Source of the DNA: Bacillus sp. V5-8f
GTDB taxonomy: Bacteria > Bacillota > Bacilli > Bacillales > DSM-1321
Length of the DNA: 64,000 nt
Reading direction: 5' to 3'
Assembly: GCF_002863565.1 (NCBI RefSeq)
Contig: NZ_PGUW01000006.1
Coordinates: 98,580-162,579, forward strand
In this document: positions 9,096 through 18,221 of the stretch, one piece after another
Position numbering within the stretch: the first letter of the stretch is position 1
How the letters are laid out: every line of letters begins with the position of its first letter
Position numbers and translations under genes: made by a program
The notes under the pieces: model-generated
Databases searched by the model: none
Told to the model about the DNA's origin: nothing
What the model saw: the letters and a program-made list of their open reading frames with translations, nothing else

Positions 9096-10382
9096 CTATC
9101 CCCTTTTTCTTACATTGAAATTTTCCCTAATGAGAAGCCAGTTTTGCGGGAAGGACAGGCCAAGCTTCCAATAGCTGATTCCACGCAGTCGCAGCTCCTT
9201 AATTAAATCAAATTTCGCCTGTATCGAACGCGCATCTTCAAACCAAACCTCATGCCTTCTGCCCTGCCCGTCTGTATAGTTAAAATGAGGTGCCTGAGCG
9301 TTAGCGTCGTAGCGAATGGGTACATTATAACGGGCGGCAATTTGTATTGCCTGCTGAGGACTGACAGCCCTGGCCACGGATCCTTGGACGAAAGGCAATG
9401 TCCAATCATACCCGTACAGATTTTGCCCCATCATGATTTTTGAAGAAGGCATCTCTGTTATGGCATACTCCAATACCCTTCGAACAGGCCCTATAGGCGA
9501 TACTGCCTGGGCCGGCCCGCCGCTGTAACCCCACTCATAGGTCATGATGACGACAAAATCAGCTATTTCTCCATGTGCCCTGTAATCGTGGGCTTCATAC
9601 CATCGCCCCGGCTGGTCGGCCCTTGTTTTTGGGGCTAGAGCCGTAGACAAAAGCCAGCCTTGCTCCCTGAATCTTGCCCTTGCTCGGCGTAAAAATTGAT
9701 TATAAGCCTCCCTGTCCTCCGGGCGTAAATATTCAAAATCAAAATGGATATCCCTAAATCCGTATCTGCGGGCAGTTCTAACAATGTTATCAAGGAATCT
9801 GCTCTGTATATCCTCATTCGTGAGGATGATCCTTCCCAACTCATCGCTGAACTGGTCCTCTTCCTGGTTGGTAATCACCATCATGAGAACCACATTATTT
9901 TGCCTCGCGATTGCAGGGAAATCGTTAAGTAGAGGCTCCCTTAATGATCCGTCCCGGCGTGCCTGAAAACTGAATGGAGCAAGGTACGTAAGGTATGGTG
10001 CAGCCTGTCTTGCGCTTCTGACAAGATTGGGACTTACTGTTGTTCCCCTTGGTTCCACGTATGCATTGACCTCAGCATCGGTTTTTGGACGCGGTGGAAT
10101 ATAAAGCCGGAAGCCAACTGACAAGGGTTGTTCTGGTGAAATACTGTTGATCCGTGCAAGCTCCTGGTAGGAGACACCCACCCGTTGTGAGATTGAAAAA
10201 AGCGTGTCACCGGGCTGCACAAAATAATAGCGTCCTGTTATCGGGATCACCATCGCCTGGCCAACAACAAGATCGTTTGGATTAGGCAGCTCATTGACCC
10301 TTGTGATCTCCTCAGCGTTCACATCATATAACTGTGCGATGCTTGCTAGTGTCTCGTTTTGCCTAACGACATGAATTTGCAA
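9096..10382 (-). CDS. LysM-GH18 spore germination N-acetylglucosaminidase (YaaH/SleL-like)
   Basis: A 428-residue protein with two N-terminal LysM repeats (about residues 2-45 and 50-95, including VRQNETLASIAQLYDVN and VQPGDTLFSISQRVGV) and a GH18 catalytic domain. The acidic catalytic motif is FRDIHFDFEYL, about residue 220. The arrangement and length match B. subtilis YaaH and B. cereus SleL, which degrade cortex fragments during germination, with LysM binding peptidoglycan. No signal peptide is present, as expected for a spore-coat-associated enzyme. The start is the TTG at 10382, seven bases after AAGGAGGG; the upstream in-frame ATG has no site. Confidence 0.9.
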   Translation of the reverse strand: MQIHVVRQNETLASIAQLYDVNAEEITRVNELPNPNDLVVGQAMVIPITGRYYFVQPGDTLFSISQRVGVSYQELARINSISPEQPLSVGFRLYIPPRPKTDAEVNAYVEPRGTTVSPNLVRSARQAAPYLTYLAPFSFQARRDGSLREPLLNDFPAIARQNNVVLMMVITNQEEDQFSDELGRIILTNEDIQSRFLDNIVRTARRYGFRDIHFDFEYLRPEDREAYNQFLRRARARFREQGWLLSTALAPKTRADQPGRWYEAHDYRAHGEIADFVVIMTYEWGYSGGPAQAVSPIGPVRRVLEYAITEMPSSKIMMGQNLYGYDWTLPFVQGSVARAVSPQQAIQIAARYNVPIRYDANAQAPHFNYTDGQGRRHEVWFEDARSIQAKFDLIKELRLRGISYWKLGLSFPQNWLLIRENFNVRKRG

Positions 10383-10506
10383 AAGCTTTCCCTCCTTAAC
10401 GGGTATTGCATGCATAACGGATAAAGATAAACGCTACAACAATTTTATGTTTAAGAAAGGAGATACATGATAAAAAAGGAGGGTGAGGAGGGGTCCGCTT
10501 GTTATA

Positions 10507-10614
10507 GTGGAACTGGAATCCCATAAATTCCGGTATGTCATTTTTGATATTGACCAGCCTGTTTCAACTGCCGCAGAAATCAGGAGACGAGTTCGGGATG
10601 CAGAGGAACTTTGA
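10507..10614 (+). CDS. Possible 35-residue protein, perhaps frameshifted at its start
   Basis: GTG at 10507 opens 35 codons whose product has a protein-like pattern: ELESHKFRYVIFDIDQP, then an Arg-rich helix ending RDAEEL. A strong GAGGAGGGG lies 13 bases before the GTG. The same Shine-Dalgarno is better spaced for TTG TTA TAG, which stops at once in the neighbouring frame. One missing base between the TTG and this frame would explain both observations. I do not recognise the family. It ends two bases before the convergent DUF421 gene. Confidence 0.4.
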   Translation: MELESHKFRYVIFDIDQPVSTAAEIRRRVRDAEEL

Positions 10615-10615
10615 A

Positions 10616-11326
10616 TTAAGCATCATGCAATCCAGCTTGGGAATCGTTGTAAAGGTCAAGATATAACTGGCCATTAGTTCCGACAACCGCATAGCAAACG
10701 TCAGATAGCTCCAAACTCCGTTTATTTAACTCTGCCATTAACCATTGTTTGTTATATTCTTTATGGCGGGTATTTTCCTCAAGTATTTCTCTCTCAATAA
10801 CGAGTTCTACTGGGAACATTTTTTCCGAGGACGTGTCAATTTGTAAATCGCTCTTTGTTACATTGCGAAATTTAGGTTTCTTCAATACGGATAAAACCCC
10901 ATTAGTCTCAAGGATGGCATAATCCACTTCATGAATGTCAAACATATCTTTTTCCCTTAGAGCCTGATTTAACATGTCCAAGGTATACCCAATTTTTCTC
11001 ATTTTTTCTTCCTGTATCGCACCATTTTCAATTAATACTTCAGGCTCGCCTGCAATCCATTTCCTGTATAGCCGATGTTTCATCAGAATTGCATTTAGAA
11101 AGAAAACCGTCAAGCTAATTATTAGTAAAGACACAATAAAATAATGAAATTTGATCCTAATGTTAAAAGCTAGGTTTCCGGCAATTGTGCCGACTGTAAT
11201 GGAGGCGATGTATAAGTGGTAACTTCGATGGGCAATAGTTTGTTTCCCGAGAATCTGTACGAATATCCATAGCGATAGGAAAGCTGTAATTGTTCTGATG
11301 ATAATTTCAGTAGTGCCTGACATCAT
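10616..11326 (-). CDS. DUF421 (YetF family) membrane protein
   Basis: A 236-residue protein. Three hydrophobic segments occupy the first ~85 residues: ITAFLSLWIFVQILG, IASITVGTIAGNLAF and FIVSLLIISLTVFFLNAIL. A soluble domain follows with the typical YetF phrases GEPEVLIENG, LREKDMFDIHEVDYAILETNG and VLKKP. B. subtilis has several paralogues, of which YetF, YrbG and YdfR are similar. The cytoplasmic domain is conserved but has no clear biochemical role that I can state. AAGGAGAAGGA precedes the paired ATG codons, so the start may be either one. Confidence 0.88.
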   Translation of the reverse strand: MMSGTTEIIIRTITAFLSLWIFVQILGKQTIAHRSYHLYIASITVGTIAGNLAFNIRIKFHYFIVSLLIISLTVFFLNAILMKHRLYRKWIAGEPEVLIENGAIQEEKMRKIGYTLDMLNQALREKDMFDIHEVDYAILETNGVLSVLKKPKFRNVTKSDLQIDTSSEKMFPVELVIEREILEENTRHKEYNKQWLMAELNKRSLELSDVCYAVVGTNGQLYLDLYNDSQAGLHDA

Positions 11327-11530
11327 TCCTTCTCCTTAGCACAGGGATTTTTATTATTATAGATATAGAAGTATGATGGTGCATATTTTGAAAAATATTC
11401 CCTTTCCTTCAAGCAAACTTTCTGAAGAGTGATATTGCGAAATAAAAGCCAAGTATAACATTTATTAGACAATTGCCGTTATGGAGGTTACAATCGAATC
11501 TGTGAATAAAGGATTAAATGAGGTGGCATT

Positions 11531-12361
11531 ATTAATATCTGGGAAATCTTTGTTGCAATTGTTCTTGGACTAGTAGAAGGGCTCACGGAATTTGCCCCCG
11601 TATCATCGACTGGACACATGATTATTGTCGATGATTTATTATTTAAATCAAATCAAATATTTGGTGATGAAGTGGCTAACGCCTTTAAGGTTGTAATCCA
11701 GCTTGGATCAATATTAGCTGTTGTGATTGTTTTCTGGGGCCGTTTCATGGATTTGCTTGGCATAAGGAAAATCCGGACTGAATCAGGTGAAACCGGACAG
11801 AAATTAAATCTTTTGCAAATCCTCATAGGCCTGTTGCCGGCAGGAGTACTGGGTGTTTTATTCGAGGATTATATCGATGAGTACCTGTTCTCGACACGAA
11901 CAGTTGCGGTAGGCTTATTGCTTGGCGCTTTTTTAATGCTAGCAGCTGATAAGTTCCAGCCGAAAGTGCTCAAAGCGGAAACAGTAGATCAGATTACTTA
12001 TAAACAGGCTTTAGGAGTAGGCTTGATTCAGTGTCTGGCGCTCTGGCCGGGCTTCTCCCGATCAGGTTCGACGATCTCCGGAGGCGTTTTGCTTGGGATG
12101 AGCCATCGTGCGGCTTCCGATTTTACATTCATTATGGCGGTCCCTATCATGGCAGGGGCCAGCTTAATTAAAGTAGTGAAATATTGGGACTATTTCTCCC
12201 TTGACGTTCTTCCATTCTTTATTGCCGGATTTATCAGTGCCTTCATATTTGCACTAATCTTCGTTCGTTTTTTCTTAAAGCTAATCAATAAAATCAAATT
12301 AAAACCATTCGCTTATTACCGAATCGGGCTTGCATTGATTTTGATTTTGCTCGCATGGTAA
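11531..12361 (+). CDS. uppP: Undecaprenyl-diphosphatase UppP, apparent ATT start
   Basis: An integral membrane phosphatase of about 276 residues that recycles undecaprenyl pyrophosphate for peptidoglycan synthesis. Catalytic signatures are EGLTEFAPVSSTGH at the N-terminus and PGFSRSGSTISGG near residue 170. The first in-frame ATG (11618) would remove the first signature, and the frame is closed by a stop at 11519-11521. No ATG, GTG or TTG lies between. GAGGTG at 11520-11525 is correctly placed for ATT at 11531 (ATT at 11528 is the alternative). So the gene either uses a rare ATT start, as infC does, or carries a point change. Confidence 0.88.
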   Translation: MNIWEIFVAIVLGLVEGLTEFAPVSSTGHMIIVDDLLFKSNQIFGDEVANAFKVVIQLGSILAVVIVFWGRFMDLLGIRKIRTESGETGQKLNLLQILIGLLPAGVLGVLFEDYIDEYLFSTRTVAVGLLLGAFLMLAADKFQPKVLKAETVDQITYKQALGVGLIQCLALWPGFSRSGSTISGGVLLGMSHRAASDFTFIMAVPIMAGASLIKVVKYWDYFSLDVLPFFIAGFISAFIFALIFVRFFLKLINKIKLKPFAYYRIGLALILILLAW

Positions 12362-12377
12362 AGTGAAATGAACAGAT

Positions 12378-12419
12378 GACTCCCGAATCTTGAAGAAAGA
12401 GTAGGGAGTCTTTTTATTT
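12378..12419 (+). terminator. uppP terminator
   Basis: GACTCCC pairs with GGGAGTC across a 19-nt loop, followed by TTTTTATTT. Confidence 0.85.
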
Positions 12420-12547
12420 GCAAATTATTTCGGAAGCATTATACAAAATTTATACTTTATAGGGGAATGCTAGTGTTTACGAGGGATATTATCTATTTAG
12501 CCAATATAATAAAACGTTCAGAAAAATATATGGATAGGAAAAAAGAC

Positions 12548-12576
12548 TTGACTAAAATAAAATTCGACAATATACT
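12548..12576 (+). promoter_or_regulatory. Sigma-A promoter of the amino acid permease
   Basis: TTGACT, a 17-bp spacer and TATACT (12571-12576), about 60 bases before the permease start. Confidence 0.75.
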
Positions 12577-12638
12577 ACAAATTATGATTTTTTCGAAAAC
12601 TCGCTTCACTGATTAGACAACTTGGAGGTTTTAACATA

Positions 12639-14018
12639 ATGGATATATTTCGTAAAAAATCCGTTGAGGCGCTAGTGGCGAACAGCCAGGGAAAAGAACT
12701 TAGCCGATCGCTAAACCTGCTCGATCTCATTTTTCTTGGAGTCGGCTGTGTCATCGGTACAGGAATCTTCGTGATTACTGGTGTAGTAGCCGCAGAAAGC
12801 GCCGGTCCAGCCCTAACGATTTCTTTTATAATTGCCGGAATTGCTTGTGCGCTGGCAGCATTTTGTTATGCTGAGTTCTCGTCGGCAGTACCTGTAGCAG
12901 GAAGTGTATATACGTACTCATATGCTACGCTCGGAGAAATTTTTGCGTTTTTGATAGGCTGGGATTTAATGCTTGAGTATGTGTTGGCCATATCGGCCGT
13001 TGCTACGGGGTGGTCTTCTTACTTTAGATCATTGATTTCCGGTTTCGGCTTTCATGTGCCAAATATTATTTCATCTGCACCGGGTACCGGCAAAGGTGGA
13101 ATGGTAGACCTTCCTGCGATGGTTATTATCCTTCTAATAACCGCACTAGTAAGCCGTGGGGTTAAGGAAAGCACACGCTTTAATAACGTAATGGTGTTTC
13201 TGAAACTTGGTATTATTATCCTTTTCATCGTGGCTGGAATGGGTTATGTAAAACCTGAAAACTGGACACCGTTTGCTCCATTTGGCTTCAGCGGTATTGT
13301 CACTGCTGCTGCTACAGTGTTTTTTGCTTACATTGGTTTTGATGTTATTGCCACTGCCTCAGAAGAAGTGAAAAACCCAAAACGGAATATGCCGATAGGG
13401 ATTATTACTTCACTTGCCCTTTGTACCGGATTATACATCCTGGTTGCTCTTGTACTGACTGGCATGGTTCCTTATCAGCAATTAAATGTCGGAGATCCGG
13501 TGGCGTTTGCGCTAAGGTTAGTCGGACAAGACTCAATTGCGGGGATTATTTCTGTTGGAGCGGTAGCCGGAATTACAACGGTCCTTCTGGCCTTGATTTA
13601 TGCGCAGGTTCGTTTGACTTACTCTATGAGCCGTGACGGTCTTTTGCCTAAGAAAATGGCAAATGTACACAAGAAGTACAAAACGCCGTTTTTCAATACA
13701 TGGCTAACAGGGTTCGTGGCAGCTGCAATCGCAGGCTTCGTGGACTTAACGACCTTGGCCCATCTGGTGAATATGGGAACGCTGGCTGCCTTTACATTAA
13801 TATCACTTGCCATTATTGTGCTGCGTAAGAAACACCCAGAATTAAAAGCAGCATTCCGGGTTCCCTTTGTACCGGTCCTGCCAATTATTTCAGCACTCCT
13901 GTGCATCTACTTAACGTTAAGCCTTCCAGGAATCACTTGGATTTCGTTCATCATCTGGCTGTCGATTGGCTTCATCGTTTACATGGTCTATTCACGGAAA
14001 CACAGTAATCTAAATTAA
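12639..14018 (+). CDS. APC-superfamily amino acid permease (YfnA / cationic amino acid type)
   Basis: A 459-residue polytopic protein with about 12 hydrophobic segments. The first helix contains the APC substrate-site motif GVGCVIGTGIFVITG. FFAYIGFDVIATASEEVKNP, around residue 230, is the signature of the cationic amino acid transporter and YfnA subgroup. The cytosolic loop YSMSRDGLLPKKMANVHKKY is also typical. It probably imports amino acids by proton symport. Specificity cannot be deduced. It is monocistronic, with a sigma-A promoter and a strong terminator. TTGGAGG lies before the ATG. Confidence 0.88.
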   Translation: MDIFRKKSVEALVANSQGKELSRSLNLLDLIFLGVGCVIGTGIFVITGVVAAESAGPALTISFIIAGIACALAAFCYAEFSSAVPVAGSVYTYSYATLGEIFAFLIGWDLMLEYVLAISAVATGWSSYFRSLISGFGFHVPNIISSAPGTGKGGMVDLPAMVIILLITALVSRGVKESTRFNNVMVFLKLGIIILFIVAGMGYVKPENWTPFAPFGFSGIVTAAATVFFAYIGFDVIATASEEVKNPKRNMPIGIITSLALCTGLYILVALVLTGMVPYQQLNVGDPVAFALRLVGQDSIAGIISVGAVAGITTVLLALIYAQVRLTYSMSRDGLLPKKMANVHKKYKTPFFNTWLTGFVAAAIAGFVDLTTLAHLVNMGTLAAFTLISLAIIVLRKKHPELKAAFRVPFVPVLPIISALLCIYLTLSLPGITWISFIIWLSIGFIVYMVYSRKHSNLN

Positions 14019-14028
14019 TTATTTATGG

Positions 14029-14077
14029 AAAGGGAGGCTCTTAGGGATGTATGTCCTTAGAGCCTCCCTTTTTGTGC
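14029..14077 (+). terminator. Permease terminator
   Basis: AAAGGGAGGCTCTTAGGGA pairs with TGTCCTTAGAGCCTCCCTTT, then TT. The stem is long and nearly perfect. Confidence 0.92.
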
Positions 14078-14129
14078 CTTTTAAGACAACACCGTAATAC
14101 TGACTTGTCTTATCACATTCCGACATTAA

Positions 14130-14318
14130 GACAACCTTGAATATTTAGAGCCGCGAAACGCCACCAGTGTAATTCCATTTATTTTAATCGCAGTCAGCAT
14201 CCTAGGATTTCTTGTTTACTGGCATGTGGCCAGGAATGCAAAGGTGAATATACTCAATGAAAAATTATTGGTTGTTAACACCCATAAAGCGGCTGTATCA
14301 GGAGTGATTTTTTACTAA
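14130..14318 (+). pseudogene. Possible remnant of a membrane-protein gene
   Basis: An open frame of about 62 codons with no ATG, GTG or TTG near its beginning reads as one hydrophobic helix (SVIPFILIAVSILGFLVYW) followed by a basic, amphipathic segment ending VSGVIFY. It looks like the broken 3' part of a gene, but I cannot name the parent. The rest of the interval 14078-14443 holds nothing recognisable. Confidence 0.3.
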
Positions 14319-14443
14319 ATTTACAAAAAAGTATAAATATTACCATGGTTATGCCGATGTTTTATATAAAGGTATTTTTTTCATTTAGAATGTGATAATT
14401 ATAGAAATCTTATTAGATGCTGTAGGGAAAAGGAGAATGTGGA

Positions 14444-15697
14444 GTGAGTCTGGGACAGTATATTATTAGAACCAGTATTGTAGTCATACCTTTTACTGCA
14501 CTAATTGGCTTGTTTGTTAACCTTATGAATGATTTACATGGGATACAGTTTTGGATCAACATAGCCTTCACTGTTTTTTTTGGCTTTCTTGTGGGGGTGC
14601 TTTCTTCCTTTTTAAATCATAAACGGTTCATAAAACCTATCGGGAAAATCAATGAATTTTTAGAAAAAGTAGCAGAAGGGGATATGAAGGCCAGGTTGGA
14701 TGAAGGCCACCTAGGAGAGTTAAAATCTATTGCGGGAAGTATAAATCATACTATTGATTCATGGGGACATGTACTTGCAAATGTCCAAAAGGCATCCAAC
14801 GAAATCACTCATTATTCAGCCCAGCTTACTCAGGGGGCGGACCAAACGACAAAGGCTACTGAACATATTTCTAATACAATCGAAGAAGTGGCAGAGGGAG
14901 CTGAGAGCCAGGTACAGGGTGTCAGCCAGACTTCCGAGGTGATTTACCAGATGTCAGCAAGCCTTTCACAAGTGGCCTCCAGCGCTGTGGCTGTCACCGA
15001 GGGTGTAAACGAAACTCTCTCAAAGGCTAACTCAGGTACGGACTCCATCCGGATGGCCGGTGAACAAATGCAGTCCATCCATTCCAATGTGAATCAGCTC
15101 TCAAGGGTTGTAAAAGGCCTGGGAGAACGCTCGAACGAGATTGGCAACATTGTTGATGTGATTACAGGAATTGCCGCACAGACGAATTTATTGGCATTAA
15201 ATGCCGCAATTGAAGCAGCGCGCGCGGGTGAGCAGGGAAAAGGCTTCGCGGTGGTGGCCAATGAAGTACGAAAGCTTGCGGAGCAATCAGGGAATGCTAC
15301 CCAGCAAATCAGTGAAATCATTACTCAAATACAGCAAGAAACGAAGCAGGTTGTTGAAACCATGGAAGCAGTAAACCATGAGGTAACGGAAGGGATTGGA
15401 GTAATGGGTACCGCAGGCGATTCATTCACACAAATTCAGCTTTCCGTCAATTCGGTATCAAATCAGATTGATCAAGTAACTGCAGCCATTAGGGAAGTGA
15501 ATTCCGGAACAACACTGGCTGTAAGTACGATGGAACATATATCGAATGTGGCAGCTGAATCTGCGGCCGCGACACAAAGTGTGTTGGCGGCCACCGAACA
15601 ACAGGTCGCTTCCATGCAGGAGTTTAACGCATTTTCTAGCTCACTAACGAAGCTTGCACGAGAAATGGAATCATTAGTCCATACTTTTAAAATTTAA
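14444..15697 (+). CDS. Methyl-accepting chemotaxis protein with minimal sensor region
   Basis: A 417-residue transducer. Two close N-terminal transmembrane segments (about residues 8-28 and 35-57) are separated by only a few residues, so there is almost no extracellular ligand domain. A HAMP domain (about 60-110) and the long signalling coiled coil follow, with the conserved hairpin tip [20 protein letters not shown] and the flanking [18 protein letters not shown]. It would signal through CheA and CheW. The sensed stimulus may be membrane state, or a partner protein may supply it; this is inference. GTG start with AAAAGGAG nine bases upstream. Single gene with its own terminator. Confidence 0.93.
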   Translation: MSLGQYIIRTSIVVIPFTALIGLFVNLMNDLHGIQFWINIAFTVFFGFLVGVLSSFLNHKRFIKPIGKINEFLEKVAEGDMKARLDEGHLGELKSIAGSINHTIDSWGHVLANVQKASNEITHYSAQLTQGADQTTKATEHISNTIEEVAEGAESQVQGVSQTSEVIYQMSASLSQVASSAVAVTEGVNETLSKANSGTDSIRMAGEQMQSIHSNVNQLSRVVKGLGERSNEIGNIVDVITGIAAQTNLLALNAAIEAARAGEQGKGFAVVANEVRKLAEQSGNATQQISEIITQIQQETKQVVETMEAVNHEVTEGIGVMGTAGDSFTQIQLSVNSVSNQIDQVTAAIREVNSGTTLAVSTMEHISNVAAESAAATQSVLAATEQQVASMQEFNAFSSSLTKLAREMESLVHTFKI

Positions 15698-15726
15698 GAT
15701 AGAAAGGTAGATTTACACTTCTGCAG

Positions 15727-15759
15727 AAAAAAGATGCGGTCTGGCACCGCATCTTTTTA
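15727..15759. terminator. Terminator after the chemotaxis gene
   Basis: AAAAAAGATGCGG pairs with CCGCATCTTTTT around TCTGGCA. The A- and T-flanks allow it to work for the convergent small gene as well. Confidence 0.92.
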
Positions 15760-15764
15760 TATTA

Positions 15765-15896
15765 TCATTTCTCTTCAGTGAGTGTTTCATTTTCTCCTAG
15801 GATCTTGTTGATCTTTTGGCTGTTATTATGTGAGTTAATAATTTGCACTAAATCTGTCATATTTTCAGCCTCATAATCTTTCTTATCTTTATCCAT
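15765..15896 (-). CDS. Small hydrophilic protein of 43 residues
   Basis: ATG at 15896 is preceded by AAAGGAGG at ideal distance and opens 43 codons. The product is highly charged, begins MDKDKKDYEAENMTDLV, contains an Asn-rich centre (IINSHNNSQKINKIL) and ends TEEK. There is no membrane segment or cysteine. I do not recognise it. It reads in the same direction as the DUF3006 gene 32 bases upstream and may share its transcript. The bidirectional terminator at 15727-15759 lies at its end. Confidence 0.6.
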   Translation of the reverse strand: MDKDKKDYEAENMTDLVQIINSHNNSQKINKILGENETLTEEK

Positions 15897-15928
15897 GCTA
15901 ATCCTCCTTTGCAGTAGAATTTAACACT

Positions 15929-16147
15929 TTAAAGGACGTCATCCATAATCTCTTCCATTTCGATCTTGAGTTTTTCTGTTTCATCTTCTACCACGGTAAT
16001 CATTGTCCCCTCAATTTCAACAACATCCCCTGGCTTTGCCTCTGAAGGAAATAGATTAATAGGAAAGCCCTCAGTCTCGCCTCCTATAGTTACCAATCCA
16101 TATTCCCCTTCAAAACGGTCGATGATTCCTTTTGATATGTCCGCCAT
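15929..16147 (-). CDS. DUF3006 domain protein
   Basis: A 72-residue acidic protein that starts GIIDRFEGEYGLVTIGGE, continues with FPSEAKPGDVVEIEG and ends in an acidic tail (EMEEIMDDVL). This is the full extent of the DUF3006 family, small soluble proteins common in Firmicutes and predicted to form a small beta-barrel. Function is unknown. TAGGAG lies before the ATG at reasonable distance. The next gene in the same direction is the 43-residue protein, so the two probably form a small operon. Confidence 0.8.
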   Translation of the reverse strand: MADISKGIIDRFEGEYGLVTIGGETEGFPINLFPSEAKPGDVVEIEGTMITVVEDETEKLKIEMEEIMDDVL

Positions 16148-16245
16148 AGTATCTGCTCCTATACTAGTTTTTTAGAGTCGGTAACTATGGTATTCCTTTT
16201 TTATCTGCAACCTAAACTAATCGCCCGAGACTGTTATATGGAAAT

Positions 16246-16812
16246 TCATTTGGCTGCACGATAACTGCCATTTTCATAGCACAAGACTTCTGAGACCTCT
16301 TGAACCGGTTTTCCATAGAAATCGGCAGCACGGTAAGTATGGACCTGCTCATAAATTTCCTTCATTTTTTCAAACACCCACGCTTCATTTTTTCTGTTGG
16401 GTGCCCAATAAAAGATGTCCATTTCATTAAGCTCGTTTGTCACCGCATGCAGTCTCTGATAAACGATGGATGATGCTTTCTTAAAACTATTTTTTTCGTA
16501 AAATATAACCCTTTTCTTTGTATCCGGATCATTCGGAGTAATGGGTTCCACCTCAAGAATGATCGGTTTGCCCTTTTTCTTCAGACGGTTGATCAGCATG
16601 CTGCCCATTCCGTTGCCGCGGTGTTTACCGCTTACAAGAACGTAATCTATAAAGATGTAATCTTCTTTTTCTAAATACACAAGAATATACTCAGGTCCTT
16701 CCTCCCTTTTGTATAGTTCGGCCTTTTCCATAAATAATGCTTGCATATGGTGTTTTGATTTCATTTCTCTTGCAGGAAAATATGCTGTAAGTTTGTTATA
16801 CCATTCCGTCAT
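16246..16812 (-). CDS. GNAT family N-acetyltransferase
   Basis: A 188-residue protein whose central part has the acetyl-CoA-binding signature of GNAT enzymes: a hydrophobic strand (YIFIDYVLVS) followed by GKHRGNGMGSMLINRL, about residues 57-77. IILEVEP and VIFYEKNSF follow as the later GNAT strands. The last 60 residues form an extension rich in aromatic and charged residues. The acceptor substrate is unknown. It is divergent from the ATP-grasp gene 165 bases away, so shared regulation is possible but unproven. Confidence 0.82.
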   Translation of the reverse strand: MTEWYNKLTAYFPAREMKSKHHMQALFMEKAELYKREEGPEYILVYLEKEDYIFIDYVLVSGKHRGNGMGSMLINRLKKKGKPIILEVEPITPNDPDTKKRVIFYEKNSFKKASSIVYQRLHAVTNELNEMDIFYWAPNRKNEAWVFEKMKEIYEQVHTYRAADFYGKPVQEVSEVLCYENGSYRAAK

Positions 16813-16977
16813 CGAAACGCCCTCTCCTTAGTGGGATTTAACATTCCGTTATCTTACATACCAACGTAAAAGATAAAATAAACCAACTTTTTTGAAGAAA
16901 ATGTTTGAAAAATGCTAGATTTGGAAATAAATATTTCGTTAATAGTCTTTTAATATATCAGAAGGCAGGGAAATGGT

Positions 16978-18207
16978 ATGGAGAACAATGAAGCCATGCA
17001 ACAAAAAGTAACCGCATTGCTTGGATGGAGCTTACAGGCCATTGAGGCAATTGATAAACTGGACAGACCCTATGTGGTCGTGGGACCTCCTGAGTTTAAA
17101 GATTTTGCGGACAAGAATGGCATACAATTTGTGGCCTGGCAATTTGAACGGCTAAATGAACGATCTGATGAGCTATATGAAAAACTGGCGGATTTACATG
17201 TGAAGCTCGCGGTTCCAATTTATGAGGAAACAGTAGAGTGGGCCGGGGCCATTAATGCGAAAATCAACAATGATCCGCGCATTTTTAACCGTTCCTTGCT
17301 TCTGCGTGATAAAGGATTGATGAAGAGGAAAGCCCAAATGGCGGGAATGAAGGTCGGTGTGTTTGAAGAGGCATACTCAAAGGAAGATGTTTACCGCTTC
17401 CTGAAAAGGGTGAACGAGGCTCTTATAAAGATCGATGGCGACCCAAATGATCCGATTCATGTGAAACCTTTAAATAAAGCAGGTACGGTAGGCCACCGCT
17501 TGATCAAAGATCCACAGGATATTGATCTTATGAGTGAACAGGAATTTCCGTGTCTAATGGAAAGCCATCTTGACGGACAGGAATTTTCTTGTGAGGCATT
17601 TATCCATAACGGCCAGGTTCGTTTTCTGAATATTACAGAGTATGTGAAGCTTGGCCACTCCAATTTTGTTCCAGCTTCGCCATCTCTTGAGGAATGGAGG
17701 CCGCAGATTAAACAAGAAATTAAAAAGCTAGTGGATGCATTTGAAGTAAAATACGGTGTAATCCATCCGGAATTCTTCATTTCACCTGACGGCACCCTTA
17801 ATTTCGGCGAAGTGGCAGCCCGAGTGCCCGGCGGACACATTTTTGAGCTAATTGAAAGGGCTTATGGGTTTAGTGCTTTTCAGGCACAGATTATTTGCAG
17901 TGACCCGGATACAACTGAGGAGGAGCTGGAAGCCTTTTTCCCAAAAGAAGTAGTATCGGCAAAAGGATTTGCAGGAAGCCTGATGGTCTATCCGCGAGTA
18001 AAATTAATTGAAAAATTGGACATGCCTGAAGAATTGAAAAATAATGAGTATTTTGAAAAGCATGATATGTTCATACCGTCCACTTCCAAGGTTGCCGAAA
18101 GGGTTGGATTCGGGAATCACTACGGGACCATTTTCTTTTTCGGTGAAGACAGCGAGCGGATGAGAAGTCTTATGAACCAGTATGAAAAATTTGATTTTTA
18201 TTTATAG
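16978..18207 (+). CDS. ATP-grasp domain enzyme of unknown specificity
   Basis: A 409-residue protein with a preATP-grasp-like N-terminal region (about 1-110, including RPYVVVGPPEFKDFA), an ATP-grasp subdomain with HVKPLNKAGTVGH (about 160-172) and LMESHLDGQEFSCEAF, and the metal-binding element NFGEVAARVPGGHIFELIE (about 275-293). Family members ligate a carboxylate to an amine, thiol or similar nucleophile through an acyl-phosphate. No substrate can be inferred. It is followed after 14 bases by a large protein of unknown family, with which it is almost certainly co-transcribed. GCAGGG lies near the ATG. Confidence 0.85.
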   Translation: MENNEAMQQKVTALLGWSLQAIEAIDKLDRPYVVVGPPEFKDFADKNGIQFVAWQFERLNERSDELYEKLADLHVKLAVPIYEETVEWAGAINAKINNDPRIFNRSLLLRDKGLMKRKAQMAGMKVGVFEEAYSKEDVYRFLKRVNEALIKIDGDPNDPIHVKPLNKAGTVGHRLIKDPQDIDLMSEQEFPCLMESHLDGQEFSCEAFIHNGQVRFLNITEYVKLGHSNFVPASPSLEEWRPQIKQEIKKLVDAFEVKYGVIHPEFFISPDGTLNFGEVAARVPGGHIFELIERAYGFSAFQAQIICSDPDTTEEELEAFFPKEVVSAKGFAGSLMVYPRVKLIEKLDMPEELKNNEYFEKHDMFIPSTSKVAERVGFGNHYGTIFFFGEDSERMRSLMNQYEKFDFYL

Positions 18208-18221
18208 CAGGCGGTGAAAAG

